From positions 1-33,677 of the forward strand of contig SLSY01000092.1 of the NCBI GenBank assembly GCA_007130145.1: a stretch of DNA of 33,677 bases, written 5' to 3'. This document shows, piece after piece, positions 1 through 9,020 of the stretch. Within the stretch, counting starts at the first letter, position 1. Each line of letters opens with the position of its first letter. This DNA is from Bacillota bacterium. Its GTDB lineage: Bacteria; Bacillota; Sulfobacillia; UBA8153. The position numbers and the translations under genes were made by a program. The notes beneath the pieces were generated by a model. The model saw only the letters and a list, made by a program, of their open reading frames with translations, ran no database searches and had not been told where the DNA came from.

Positions 1-495
1 CATAGACCCAGAACACGGGCAAACCGAACCTGTCTGCCGCGCCGTGCAGAAGTGATGGCACAAGAGAGCTCCAAGCGGGTATAGGTCATCTTCTCCGCGG
101 CGAGCATACAAGTCACGTTGTTTCTCATCAAAGTAGCAATCCACTGATCACTTCGTGTCAAACCATGCGTTCAAACCCTTGTCATCAGCCGGCTTCCTCA
201 CCTGGGCCGAGCACCCGCAGGACCCCGGTAGGGAACACCTCAATCGGATTTGTGATTCGTCTTTCTGTCGGTGGTGGCCGATTCCGGGCAGACGCGATAG
301 CAACGCAGGCAAATGATGTATTCCCCCCGGGTTCGTATCCTCTTCTCATCCCGGATCAAGTTCTAGAAGGGAGAGGAGTTCACGCAGAAACCGAAAACCA
401 TGCAACCCTCTCATCGTAGCCGATATCATCCCGGAGCTCAGGAGAGCCGGCTGCCTCCCTCCCATCCGAGCTTCCCCGACAAACCCCAACCGCCA
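1..495. other. Left-edge region without a supportable gene
   Basis: No reading frame here carries a recognisable domain and a ribosome binding site together. On the minus strand a short open frame (240-359) contains a CxxCxxxCP motif and is listed separately as a possible gene remnant. A minus-strand frame also stays open from an ATG at 126-128 to the left edge, but its translation is not recognisable. Confidence 0.5.
240..359 (-). pseudogene. Possible remnant with CxxCxxxCP motif
   Basis: A minus-strand open stretch of 39 codons ends in TGA (240-242) and is preceded five bases upstream, in frame, by a TAG. It encodes CLRCYRVCP, the spacing seen in 4Fe-4S or zinc-binding knuckles, in a lysine/arginine-rich context. 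The only possible start in this stretch is a TTG at 357-359 and no Shine-Dalgarno sequence precedes it. It could be the 3' end of a decayed cysteine-rich protein or chance. The motif is seen; the remnant interpretation is inference. Confidence 0.2.
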
Positions 496-2625
496 TCACT
501 TTGCGGGTAGCGTTTGCAGGTCCAGCTTCCGTAGTAACTGTGCGTTGAGGGCTACGATGATAGTGCTCGCCGACATGACAACAGCTCCCACCGCCATCGG
601 CAGGATGAAACCCACCGGCGCCAGGATGCCAGCGGCTAAGGGAATGGCTACAATATTATAACCGACGGCCCAAACCAGATTCTGCACCATCTTACGATAG
701 GTAGCGTGGGACAGCTGCACCAGTCGCGCGATATCACGCGGATCGTTGCGCACCAAGATAATGCCGGCCGACTCCACGGCAATGTCAGTGCCGGCGCCAA
801 TGGCCACTCCCACATCGGCACGAGCCAGGGCCGGGGCATCGTTGACCCCGTCACCTACCATGGCCACGCGGTAGCCCTGATCCTGTAGCCTGGCGACATA
901 GTCGGCCTTCTCGTCGGGCAAAACCCCGGCGAAGTACTGGCGTATGCCCAGTTCCTCGGCTACCGAGGCAGCGACCCCCGCACTGTCACCGGTGAGCATC
1001 ATCACCTCGATGCCCTGACCTTGCAATGCTTGCACAGCCTCATATGATTCGGCCCGCACCACATCCGTCATGATGAAAAGACCAATCACCTCATCGTCAA
1101 CGATCACATAAAGAGCACTCTGCCCCGCCTGTTCGGCTCGCTCCACTTCTTCTCGCAGCGTTTGTCTCGCTTCCCTTTCCAGATAGTCCAGAATATGGGG
1201 GCCCCCCACATACACATCTTTCTCTTCAACGCGGGCATGAACACCTCGTCCGGCCAGGGCAAGAAAGTCCGATGCTGAGGGAGGATTCAAACCCCTTTCC
1301 TTTACTGCCTGGAGCAACCCCCGGGCAATCATGTGCTCCGAATCAGCTTCGGCCGCAGCCGCATAGGAGAGCACCTGCTCCTCGCTAAACGGCTCCACTG
1401 CGAAGACCTCCTTGAGGGCTTGTTCTCCACGGGTCAGTGTACCGGTCTTGTCAAACACGACACAATTGATATTGCGTGCCGCTTCCAAGGCCAGGCGATC
1501 CCTTACCAACAGTCCGTTCTGGGCTGATAGTGAGGTCGCGATGGCGATGACCAAAGGAATGGCCAGCCCCAGAGCATGGGGACAGGCAATGATCAGCACG
1601 GTGACCACGCGCTCGAGGATGAAGGTAGACTCTGCACCCGCCGCACTCCAGGCCAGCGCCGTGACGGTGGCGGCGGTGATGGCCACCAACACCAGCCAGT
1701 AGGCTGCTCGATCCGCCAGCGCCTGGGTACGTGTACGCGAAGACTGTGCCTGTTCCACCAGGCGCATGATCCCGGCCAAGGTAGTCGCTGCACCCGTCTT
1801 CTCCACCCGCACGCGTAAAGAGCCGGCCCCGTTCACCGTACCGGCAATGACAGTATCGTCTGGGCCTTTGGCAATGGGCCGCGATTCACCGGTTAGCATG
1901 GACTCGTCGACCTCAGACTCTCCTTCCATGACCTGACCATCGGAAGGCACCTGCCCACCAGGGCGAACGAGAACCACATCGCCCACCTCGAGCAAGCCTA
2001 CGGGCACCTCTTCCACTTCACCGTCGACGATGCGCTGGGCCAAATCCGGCAGGAGTTTAGCCAGCTCCTGCAAAGCAGCGCCGGCCCGCTGAACGGCTGC
2101 CATTTCCACCCAATGTCCTAGTAGCATGATGGTCACCAATGTCGCGAGCTCCCAGTACACCGCCTCCCCCGGCACCCCCAGAGTCACGGCCAAGCTGTAA
2201 CCAAAAGCGACACTGATAGCCAAAGCAATCAACGTCATCATGCCCGGCTCTTTCTTACCTAGTTCTGCGGCGGCCCCGCGCAGAAAGACGCTACCGCCGT
2301 AGAAGAAGATGATGATTCCCAGCACCGCCGGGAGATGCTCCGAGCCGGCAAAGGGCGGGGGAGAAAAACGAAACCACGACTGAATGTGGTGACTGTAAAG
2401 CAGCACCGGAATGGTCAGAATCAGAGCGACCCAAAAGCGACGCCGGAACATCTCTGGGCTATGATGGCCATGTCCTCCGTGCGAGGCATGACCATCTTCC
2501 TGGTGGTCATGACCGCTATGTCCGCTAGCTGGCGGTGTTTCTCCCGCCGAATGCTCATGTTTACGATGATTGTGATCTCCATGGGGGTCAGGCTTGTGCC
2601 CGGATGACGCATGCTGATCGTACAT
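496..2625 (-). CDS. copB: Copper-type P1B-3 ATPase (CopB-like)
   Basis: This is a heavy-metal-translocating P-type ATPase of 709 residues, expected to export copper ions across the membrane. The first 57 residues hold about 15 histidines and no CxxC metal-binding domain, which is typical of CopB-type pumps. Motifs in order are TGES (245-248), the membrane CPH (348-350), the phosphorylation site DKTGT (Asp392), SEHM (429-432), a GDGVND hinge and a last-helix MSxST followed by NA. CPH with MSxST defines subgroup P1B-3. The HP dipeptide of the nucleotide-binding domain reads HM here. The start ATG at 2623-2625 is chosen because GGAGG lies 6 bases upstream; the frame stays open 40 codons further with no such signal. 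The metal (copper rather than silver) is inferred from subgroup. No metal-responsive regulator is adjacent. Confidence 0.92.
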   Translation of the reverse strand: MYDQHASSGHKPDPHGDHNHRKHEHSAGETPPASGHSGHDHQEDGHASHGGHGHHSPEMFRRRFWVALILTIPVLLYSHHIQSWFRFSPPPFAGSEHLPAVLGIIIFFYGGSVFLRGAAAELGKKEPGMMTLIALAISVAFGYSLAVTLGVPGEAVYWELATLVTIMLLGHWVEMAAVQRAGAALQELAKLLPDLAQRIVDGEVEEVPVGLLEVGDVVLVRPGGQVPSDGQVMEGESEVDESMLTGESRPIAKGPDDTVIAGTVNGAGSLRVRVEKTGAATTLAGIMRLVEQAQSSRTRTQALADRAAYWLVLVAITAATVTALAWSAAGAESTFILERVVTVLIIACPHALGLAIPLVIAIATSLSAQNGLLVRDRLALEAARNINCVVFDKTGTLTRGEQALKEVFAVEPFSEEQVLSYAAAAEADSEHMIARGLLQAVKERGLNPPSASDFLALAGRGVHARVEEKDVYVGGPHILDYLEREARQTLREEVERAEQAGQSALYVIVDDEVIGLFIMTDVVRAESYEAVQALQGQGIEVMMLTGDSAGVAASVAEELGIRQYFAGVLPDEKADYVARLQDQGYRVAMVGDGVNDAPALARADVGVAIGAGTDIAVESAGIILVRNDPRDIARLVQLSHATYRKMVQNLVWAVGYNIVAIPLAAGILAPVGFILPMAVGAVVMSASTIIVALNAQLLRKLDLQTLPAK

Positions 2626-3455
2626 GTATGTTCCTCCATCCCTTATTACCAGCCTACCAGCGTGCAAGAACTCAAGCTCCGAGTCATTGTTCTTCCTTCT
2701 ACTTCTGTATCCTAAGAAATGCATCCTGCCACCGGCCGCTACCAATCAGGGAAAGCCCTATGGGCGGCGATGATGGCGCCATCGGCCCCCCAAAAAGACT
2801 TGAGATGGATTTTCACGTTGACTCGGTGCCGGCGCCCCATCACATCCCGCTGGCGGCTCTTGGCTCACGAAGTGGGCATGAGACCTGGCATGAGGAAGTT
2901 CCCTCTCACTGCGGCCGCCTTTGCTATCATTTTGGCCCTTTGTGACCGGCTCTCGCCCCGGCCCCAGGAGGCCTGGTTACTCCTTTTTTCACCACAGCTC
3001 TTCCACTGTCAGGATGGATGCCGTCGGGGCCAAAAGCGCACGCGCGCATGTTCCCCACACCGCAAGGAGGTGTTGCCACCGGATGGGGCCTTGTGCGCAG
3101 GCACCAGGCAGCAAAGTCATCGTACCTTCTTGCTATCAGATGCAAGCGGTGATAATCGAAACGTCCAGCACACGATGTCGCTATCACACGAGGACAAACA
3201 TGATGTGCGAAGCGAGTGAGCCCTTTGAGCAGCTCTTGATGCGGTGTCATCTCAAGCGGCACCACCATCCCCGGCCCCGGTGGGGTCCTCTCTTATCCCG
3301 TTTAACGCCAGCTGATGCGCGCTCCGATAGCGCCCCCCAAGCACATCCCGGAAGGGTTTCATGTTGGGAACAGCGAAGCTGCCTCTTATGTTTTACGTTC
3401 ACCCCTGCAGGTCGAAAGGCCCACCCTTAATGGAAACGCGAGAGGAAATGAGCCA
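2626..3455. other. Long intergenic region, nothing recognised
   Basis: Between the divergent copper ATPase and the molybdopterin-fold lipoprotein, about 830 bases contain several overlapping open frames on both strands, none with a recognisable domain. One plus-strand frame beginning with ATG at 2890 starts like a signal peptide (MRKFPLTAAAFAIILALC) but continues into low-quality sequence and has no clear ribosome binding site. I see no tRNA, no repeat and no convincing terminator. Confidence 0.5.
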
Positions 3456-4100
3456 ATGATAAGGAAAGTTCTCGCAATGCTCCTGACCGTGACCGCGGTT
3501 TTGAGCTGCTTTGCTTGTGCGCCCAGTGGTCCGGTCCGGCTCGATCCGGAGACGATCACCCAATATCAAGGAACAGACCTGACGCCCGCTGATTCTCTGC
3601 CGGAAAACTCCATTCAAGGAGTGCAGGAGATCGCGCTGGAGGATTACCGCCTGGCCATCGGGGGCGAAGTCGCATCCCCCTTCACCGTGACCTACGATGA
3701 AATCTTGGAGAACACGCGGTACGAAAAGCTCGTCATCCTGCACTGCGTAGAAGGATGGGACGCGACCATCTTATGGGAAGGAATACTCATCCGCGAGCTG
3801 TTGGCCCCTGCGGCCATCAAGGAATCTGCCGTCACCGTAATCTTCCACGCCTCCGATGGATACACCACCTCATTGCCCTTGAGCACCATAAGGGAAAAAG
3901 ACATTCTCCTGGCCTACAAGGCCAACGGTGCAACTTTGCCCGCCCGTCTCGGTTTCCCGTTCATCGTGGTGGCAGAGGAGCGGTTGGGATACAAGTGGGC
4001 GCGCTGGGTCGTAGAAATCGAGCTGTCCGCTGATCCCAATTACCGGGGCTACTGGGAGCAAAGAGGATATAGCAACGAAGCCGAGGTGTCAAACCCATAA
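3456..4100 (+). CDS. Sulfite-oxidase-fold molybdopterin lipoprotein
   Basis: This 214-residue protein is a single oxidoreductase molybdopterin-binding domain of the sulfite oxidase/MsrP (YedY) type. HCVEGW around Cys97 matches the motif whose cysteine ligates molybdenum in MsrP (CVEAW). The C-terminal GYKWARWV and GYWEQRGYS are also typical. The N-terminus (MIRKVLAML, hydrophobic stretch, then SCFAC) looks like a lipoprotein signal, with Cys18 the likelier lipid site. There is no twin-arginine motif, which is odd because Mo-cofactor proteins normally fold in the cytoplasm and leave by Tat. The start ATG at 3456 follows AGAGGAA; an upstream in-frame ATG at 3315 would bury the signal peptide. 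It stands alone, with no heme or membrane partner next to it. Substrate unknown; cofactor binding is inferred from the fold. Confidence 0.82.
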   Translation: MIRKVLAMLLTVTAVLSCFACAPSGPVRLDPETITQYQGTDLTPADSLPENSIQGVQEIALEDYRLAIGGEVASPFTVTYDEILENTRYEKLVILHCVEGWDATILWEGILIRELLAPAAIKESAVTVIFHASDGYTTSLPLSTIREKDILLAYKANGATLPARLGFPFIVVAEERLGYKWARWVVEIELSADPNYRGYWEQRGYSNEAEVSNP

Positions 4101-4495
4101 CGAAGAGGTGCCAGGGGTAGCACATGATCTTGGGCTCCCACAGGTAGGGCCGGCACCCGAAGCGATCCAGGCTCTTCTTGGCACCGGTCCCTCAAGCGGC
4201 CGCACCTCCTTGGCCGGCATACCGGACCCTACTGTCATCTATGGTTTATCAAGCGCCGCAGGTCACGGCCAGGTGAGGAGCACAGCGGCGATGATCACCG
4301 CATGAATCAGCGTCTGAGGGAAACACGACCCGGATGATGGTGCTGCCGCCATGCCAAGAGGGAGCATCACTCCTGTCTGATCTCCACCGCATCGTTGCCA
4401 TCCCCTTGATGAGGCAAGCCCTTCGCGCGGGGAAGGTGCTCCGGGCCGCCTGCAAGGACCCGGGGAAGGGATGGTCTCGCTAACGCCAGCCATGA
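4101..4495. other. Intergenic region, nothing recognised
   Basis: About 395 bases between the 3' ends of two convergent genes. The short open frames on either strand have no recognisable content and no ribosome binding site. The only clear structure is the inverted repeat at its right end, listed separately. Confidence 0.5.
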
Positions 4496-4534
4496 GCAAG
4501 GCGCAAGCCGTGAAACTCACAGCTTGCGCCTTGC
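4496..4534 (-). terminator. Hairpin downstream of the fasciclin gene
   Basis: A perfect 13-bp inverted repeat (GCAAGGCGCAAGC at 4496-4508 and its complement at 4522-4534) with a 13-base loop begins 17 bases past the fasciclin stop codon. No T-tract follows on the minus strand, so termination efficiency is uncertain; position and stem length argue for a terminator or 3'-end stabiliser. Confidence 0.55.
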
Positions 4535-4550
4535 TTCGATTTATGTCTTG

Positions 4551-5972
4551 TTACTTCTGCTTGCGGCGCAGGAGATAGATCCCCATCCCAGCGCTGAACA
4601 TACCCATGAGGGCGCTACCGGCGAAGGAGCCTCCGGTCCGGGGCAACTCGGGAGCGACGTCATCGTCTTCGTCAACCGCGGGAACCAGGACACTGTTTAG
4701 CACGTGGATGACACCGTTTTGGCAAGCAACGTCAGTGACAATCACTTGGGCATCGTTGATGAAAACGTTGCCATCGGTGACGGTGACGGTCACCGTCTCA
4801 CCCAACAGGGTTTGCACTTCCTGACCGTCCAGTGTGACCACATCAGCCGCCAGCACTTCACCGGCCACTACGTGATAGAGCAAGATATCAGCCAAGGCGG
4901 CGGGGTTGGCGAGCAGCTCATCCAAAAGACCAGCAGGAAGAGCGGCAAAGGCTGCGTCGGTGGGGGCAAACACGGTGAAGGGACCGTCGCCCTTGAGAGC
5001 GTCGACCAAGTCCGCTGCTACCACTGCAGCAACCAGCGTATTGAAGTCAGCATTGAGGATGGCCGTTTCAACAATATCCCACTCGGGGATGATGACCGTA
5101 TCGATGACGTGGATGACACCGTTGGTGCAGACGATATCGGTTACGATGACTTCGGCATCGTTCACGAAGACGCTGCCAGCTTCCACACGAATGGCTACCT
5201 CTTGTCCCTGCAGTGTCGCAACGCTGGTGCCGTCCAAGCCGACCACATCGGCGGCCATCACTTCACCGGCTACCACGTGATACAGGAGTACTTTGGCCAA
5301 AAGGTCAGGATTACTCAACAGTTTGGTCATAACGTCAGCGGGAATGGCATCAAAGGCCGCATCGGTGGGCGCAAAGACGGTGAAAGGACCGTCGCCCTGA
5401 AGGGCTTCGACCAGTTCGGCAATACCCAATGCCGCTTCTAACGTGTTAAAGTCCTCATTGAGGATGGCCGTCTCCACAATATCCCACTCGGGAATGATGA
5501 CCGTGTCGATGACGTGAATGACACCATTGGTGCAGAGAATGTCAGTGGCGATCACTTCAGCATCGTTCACGAACACCGTGCCCGCATCCACGCTGATGTC
5601 CACTTCTTGTCCTTGCAGGGTCGCAACGCTGGTCCCGTCCAAGCCGACCACGTCAGCGGCCAGCACTTGACCGGACACGACATGATACAGAAGAACTTTG
5701 GCCAGCATGGATGGATTATCAAGTAGTTTCTCTAAAACGGCTTCGGGAAGCGCGGCAAAGGCCGCATCCGTGGGCGCAAAGACGGTAAACGGACCATCAC
5801 CCTTGAGAGCCTCTACCAAATCCGCCACAATAACAGCCGTCACCAGGGTATCGAAATCCTCTGCGGCAATGGCCGTATCCACGATGTCCATATCGGGGTT
5901 CTCAGCCAGGGCTCCTACTGCGGTTGTCAAGAGAAACATCAGTGCCAGGCCCAAGATCCAAAACTTTCTCAT
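4551..5972 (-). CDS. Triple-fasciclin (FAS1) LPXTG surface protein
   Basis: This 473-residue protein has a signal peptide (residues 1-23, ending ALA), three consecutive FAS1 domains of 135 residues each, a short acidic linker and a cell-wall sorting signal: LPRTG at residue 443, a hydrophobic stretch and LRRKQK. Each domain shows the FAS1 hallmark [15 protein letters not shown] and a later YHVV(A/S)G. It should be covalently attached to peptidoglycan by sortase and act in adhesion or matrix contacts; no sortase gene is in the window. The ATG at 5970-5972 is preceded by AAGGAG about 12 bases upstream, with GGAGG also abutting the ATG. The frame is open 54 codons further upstream but that part is not signal-like and overlaps the proposed promoter. 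The three domains are close copies of one another at DNA level. Ligand unknown. Confidence 0.92.
   Translation of the reverse strand: MRKFWILGLALMFLLTTAVGALAENPDMDIVDTAIAAEDFDTLVTAVIVADLVEALKGDGPFTVFAPTDAAFAALPEAVLEKLLDNPSMLAKVLLYHVVSGQVLAADVVGLDGTSVATLQGQEVDISVDAGTVFVNDAEVIATDILCTNGVIHVIDTVIIPEWDIVETAILNEDFNTLEAALGIAELVEALQGDGPFTVFAPTDAAFDAIPADVMTKLLSNPDLLAKVLLYHVVAGEVMAADVVGLDGTSVATLQGQEVAIRVEAGSVFVNDAEVIVTDIVCTNGVIHVIDTVIIPEWDIVETAILNADFNTLVAAVVAADLVDALKGDGPFTVFAPTDAAFAALPAGLLDELLANPAALADILLYHVVAGEVLAADVVTLDGQEVQTLLGETVTVTVTDGNVFINDAQVIVTDVACQNGVIHVLNSVLVPAVDEDDDVAPELPRTGGSFAGSALMGMFSAGMGIYLLRRKQK
4686..5900 (-). repeat. Three tandem 405-bp units encoding FAS1 domains
   Basis: The same sequence recurs with a spacing of exactly 405 bases (135 codons). 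For example ATGGCCG occurs at 5059, 5464 and 5869, each followed by related sequence, and GTGAAGGGACC-like blocks recur in step. The copies differ mostly at synonymous or conservative positions, so the protein probably grew by internal duplication. Exact unit borders are approximate. Confidence 0.8.
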
Positions 5973-6075
5973 CCTCCGAACACACTCCTTCTGTAACGTT
6001 GAATATCTATACGACATAAGACAGATAGCCGACGAGCGATAGAGATAACCAAAAACTACCTTACTACACTTAACT

Positions 6076-6104
6076 ATCTTACCGTTATCAGAAAGGAAAG
6101 ACAA
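6076..6104 (-). promoter_or_regulatory. Candidate sigma-70-type promoter of the fasciclin gene
   Basis: Reading the minus strand, TTGTCT (6099-6104) and TAAGAT (6076-6081) are separated by exactly 17 bases, each matching the -35 and -10 consensus at four of six positions. They lie in a locally AT-rich stretch unlike the surrounding sequence, about 100 bases upstream of the chosen start, which would leave a 5' leader of roughly 95 bases. Confidence 0.45.
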
Positions 6105-6134
6105 GACGAACCAAAATACACGTAATAGTCGCAT

Positions 6135-6934
6135 AATTATTCATGGCTTCCTTCGCTGCTCAAGCGGCCTTCAACACAAGCGAGGTCAATGGTCTCGCCG
6201 TCGGTGGGTCCTCCCTGTGGGTATGCAAAGCACTCTCACCAGCTAGGGGATCATGGGTGTGGCTTGGAACTTGCCATAAGACCCGCATGATGCTCATCCC
6301 TTCCCTCCGGTCCTTTGACGTGGGGCCTCTCGTTCTACCGCGGCACGCGAAAGCCAAGGGGGCGATGTGCTCATCTTATTCCTTGGCTGGCCCTGAGTTC
6401 TTCCCGCGACGATGTGACGTTCGGGTGCACCCATAGCTCCCCTGAGCTGTTCCCGGCATCGGCAAAAAGCCCGGTTCGGCCCATGGGACCACGAGTATGT
6501 TTTGGGATGGCAATAACACAGGTTTCTTCCCTTTTTGGTAAGTGACATTTTGGGCCTTTGGAGCGAGCCTACCAGCATGCTGCCGTAGCGTGCGCACCGG
6601 TGCCTACGATGCCCGAACCTTGGCCCTGACCGTGCCCGGCATCTCACCTTCCACCGCTTCTAGCGGCTCTTTTGTCTTGCGAGGGACAAGACGGCCCATC
6701 CTTGCGCTCGCTTCATGAAAAAAGACAGGCCCTTCAAAGCCAAGCATGAGTCGAACGTGCCGTCGTTCTCACCGGTCCGCTCACCAAGAGCGTTCATATC
6801 GCACGGCCCCGCCCCGGCGTCCCCAGCAGCATTGCCTCATCTCTCGCAGCAGAGAGGGGATGGATAGTACGAAAATCGGGTCGGAGCAGCGATGCTCCCT
6901 TCTCGCTTCATCGCGCGCTCCGCTTGCGCTTCCT
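6135..6934. other. 800-base gap without recognised gene
   Basis: Both strands have short open frames with no domain, no signal peptide and no ribosome binding site worth noting. A weak inverted repeat (GTCTTG / CAAGAC) sits near 6680-6700. I could not recognise any gene remnant by reading the frames. Confidence 0.5.
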
Positions 6935-7438
6935 TCAAGCATCCGCTTGAGGAGAAAAGACCAGTATCTGGCCTTGGTAGTGCTCTTGGGCGAGGGCAAA
7001 ACCCGCGCGCTGCATATCATCTGTCAATGTCTCTACGCTAAGGTGCATGGGATACACGCACAACTGACCGTCCGGTTTGAGTACGCGCGCCAGTTCATGC
7101 AAGAGAAGATCCGACTCCTCCACCATGTGCAGCACGTCAAAAAGAAGGATCCATTCCACACTGCTCGCATCCAAGCGAAGAGTGATGTTCTTGACATGTA
7201 CCATGATGAGATTGCTCATATCATCCGGCAGCTGGCCCCTGAGTTCCTCCAACACCTCCAAGTCACGGTCCACTGCGTACACTCTGCCTTCTTCGCCTAC
7301 GAGCCGCGAGGCGGCCAGAGCATAGCCCCCGCGCCCGCAGCCAAAATCCACCACCACCTGTCCCGGCGCGATTCCCACCCTCTTCAATACCTCGTTGGCG
7401 TGCTCCAAGAGCCATTGCTTTTGCTGTTGCTCATCCAC
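6935..7438 (-). CDS. Class I SAM-dependent methyltransferase
   Basis: A 167-residue protein with the Rossmann-type methyltransferase core. Motif I is VVDFGCGRGGYAL (residues about 28-40), the acidic end of strand 2 is VYAVDRD (about 52-58), and WILLFDVLHMVEE (about 98-110) is the motif IV/post-IV region. The size is that of a minimal UbiE/Methyltransf_11-type domain. The start is a GTG (7436-7438) with GGGAGG about 10 bases upstream. It stands alone on the minus strand, so substrate and pathway are unknown; small methyltransferases of this class act on quinone precursors, metals such as arsenite, or other small molecules. It lacks the conserved cysteines expected of an arsenite methyltransferase. 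Confidence 0.82.
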   Translation of the reverse strand: MDEQQQKQWLLEHANEVLKRVGIAPGQVVVDFGCGRGGYALAASRLVGEEGRVYAVDRDLEVLEELRGQLPDDMSNLIMVHVKNITLRLDASSVEWILLFDVLHMVEESDLLLHELARVLKPDGQLCVYPMHLSVETLTDDMQRAGFALAQEHYQGQILVFSPQADA

Positions 7439-7707
7439 TCATCCTGCACCTCCCGGTTGATATCGACTTACCCTGTTTCATGAGATAAGCAAAGGTTTCT
7501 TTCGTCTTGGCGCTCCCTCAGCCCCCCGCCCTACCGCCCCCCGCATAGAAGCATGAGCCGGCGTTCGTTGCCCGTGCGACCCTTGATCATAACAAGCAGG
7601 CGCCCGTCGCGTCCCGCCCCCACATCTGGACGCAGCGCGAAACACCACGTTCGTGCCTAAAAGCTCCCGTTTTCACCCAGACGCTGAGGTCAACCTGCAA
7701 GCGAGCA

Positions 7708-8568
7708 TCATTCCAGCCCCAAAAGATGGGCCCCATTGTGCCACAGGCAGTTGGCCTGAGCCTCTTGGTCGAGTTCCAGACGCTTGAACTCCTCCAGACT
7801 CTGTCCCAGGGGACGAACGGGATAGCTGGAGCCATAGAGGATGCGGTGGCGCAAGTAGTAGTTGGTGGCCCGGACGATTTGATCGGCCATCGGCATCTGG
7901 GGGATGTACCCGTAGAAGTCTGGCAGCAAGTAGACGTTGGCACACTGCATAGCCATGCCCAGAGCCCCTTCGATGTGAGGCCAGCAAGCATGGGGCACAA
8001 CGATGGGAAGCTGAGGGAAGCGCAAGGCCACCCGCTGAATGTGCACGGGTTCTGAATACGTCATGTCCGGCCCCAAGAAGATGCTGGAGGTGATGGAGCA
8101 AATCCCGCCCATGTCCCGGCATTTGGCATACACGGGATCAAGCCGCTCATCACCAGGATAGAAAGGTGGATCCTCCCACTGCGGATCGATGGCAATCCCC
8201 TTGAATCCCGGCTGCTGCAGCCAGTGCTCTGTCGCTACCACCGCTTGCTCCATATCGGCAAGGTCAATGCCAGCAAAGCCCATGAAGCGCTGGGGATGGG
8301 CGTTGATGAGTTCCTGAATGTGGCCGTTATCCACCCTGCCGTAGAACGTTGGCGAGGAGCGTCCCATGACCACCGCCCGGGTGATACCGGCTGCATCCAT
8401 CTCCGCGAGGAAATGCTCCATAGACCCCTCTTCCCGCGAGGGCATGGGGCCCCGGTTCATGGTCAAAGCCGCCTGTTTTCTGGGATCGGCCGGCGGCGGG
8501 CTGGAGCGAAAAATGTGTAAGTCAAGGTAGCTCTTGTAAGGAGGGCGGATACGAAAATCGAGCACCAT
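7708..8568 (-). CDS. Amidohydrolase-fold protein lacking metal ligands
   Basis: This 286-residue protein has the layout of the amidohydrolase_2 (ACMSD-like) TIM-barrel family: an N-terminal strand (MVLDFRIRPP), FKGIAIDPQW in mid-barrel, VVPHACWP, and a C-terminal LYGSSYP strand followed by a short helical tail. In catalytic members the first strand carries HxH and the C-terminal motif is GSDxP, with Asp binding the metal. Here the first is FRIRP and the second GSSYP, so at least three ligands are missing. It is probably metal-independent or non-catalytic. The ATG at 8566-8568 is preceded by AAAGG nine bases upstream and matches where the family begins; the frame remains open 49 codons further upstream. 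Just upstream lies a stub of a second similar gene. Substrate unknown. Confidence 0.75.
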   Translation of the reverse strand: MVLDFRIRPPYKSYLDLHIFRSSPPPADPRKQAALTMNRGPMPSREEGSMEHFLAEMDAAGITRAVVMGRSSPTFYGRVDNGHIQELINAHPQRFMGFAGIDLADMEQAVVATEHWLQQPGFKGIAIDPQWEDPPFYPGDERLDPVYAKCRDMGGICSITSSIFLGPDMTYSEPVHIQRVALRFPQLPIVVPHACWPHIEGALGMAMQCANVYLLPDFYGYIPQMPMADQIVRATNYYLRHRILYGSSYPVRPLGQSLEEFKRLELDQEAQANCLWHNGAHLLGLE

Positions 8569-8573
8569 CTCCA

Positions 8574-8669
8574 TCATCCTTTCGTTGGGTGGCATCGAAT
8601 ACCCGGGCCGGCCACCATCTCCATATATTGGGCGGTATGGGGCCGGGCGCGAAAATCGATGAGTCCCAC
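8574..8669 (-). pseudogene. N-terminal stub of a second amidohydrolase-like gene
   Basis: Immediately upstream of the amidohydrolase-fold gene, a GTG (8667-8669) preceded by AGGGAG opens a 31-codon frame whose translation begins VGLIDFRARPHTAQYMEM. This parallels the true gene's MVLDFRIRPPYKSYLDL over the first 17 or so residues. The similarity then stops and the frame ends in TGA (8574-8576), a few bases before the downstream start. The simplest reading is that a tandem paralogue lost everything but its 5' end. A translated leader peptide is the alternative. Confidence 0.5.
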
Positions 8670-9020
8670 CAACCATCTCCCTCATACCACGTTTTACCCG
8701 AGGATTCCTCACCAAGAAGCATAAAACCTTGTTGCCAATTCATGATTCTGCGCACCAAAACACCGCGCTGCCAAGACGCTACCTCTTCGGTCGCCGCAAT
8801 ATCGCCCGCAGGGTCATGAGCAAGCAGTCTGACCCCTGCATCCGGTGGGCACCACCCCCCGCCTCCCTTGGTTTTCGCGCCGCCTCACGCAGCGCCGGGC
8901 AGGAAGAAGCAGAGTTGATCCTGAATCCATGTTGTAAGAACCTGGCGTTCAAACCTCACAACCCCTTCTCGACGCAGCAGCAAGACGTGTTCAAGCGCCA
9001 GCATGACAGGGAGTGCTATC
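8670..9020. other. Intergenic region between divergent genes
   Basis: About 350 bases between the amidohydrolase stub (-) and the SLC13-type carrier (+). Open frames on both strands have no recognisable content. No clear promoter pair was identified. Confidence 0.45.

Noticed and set aside
2890-3219. Plus-strand frame starting with a signal-peptide-like sequence
   Set aside because: Only the first 18 residues look meaningful, there is no ribosome site, and the rest resembles random translation.
4704-5441. Long plus-strand open frame (245 codons) opposite the fasciclin gene
   Set aside because: It mirrors the 405-bp repeats of the real gene, has no ribosome site and its translation has no domain; it is an antisense shadow.
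6746-7483. 245-codon plus-strand frame opposite the methyltransferase
   Set aside because: The minus strand carries the methyltransferase motifs and a ribosome site; the plus frame has no recognisable content.
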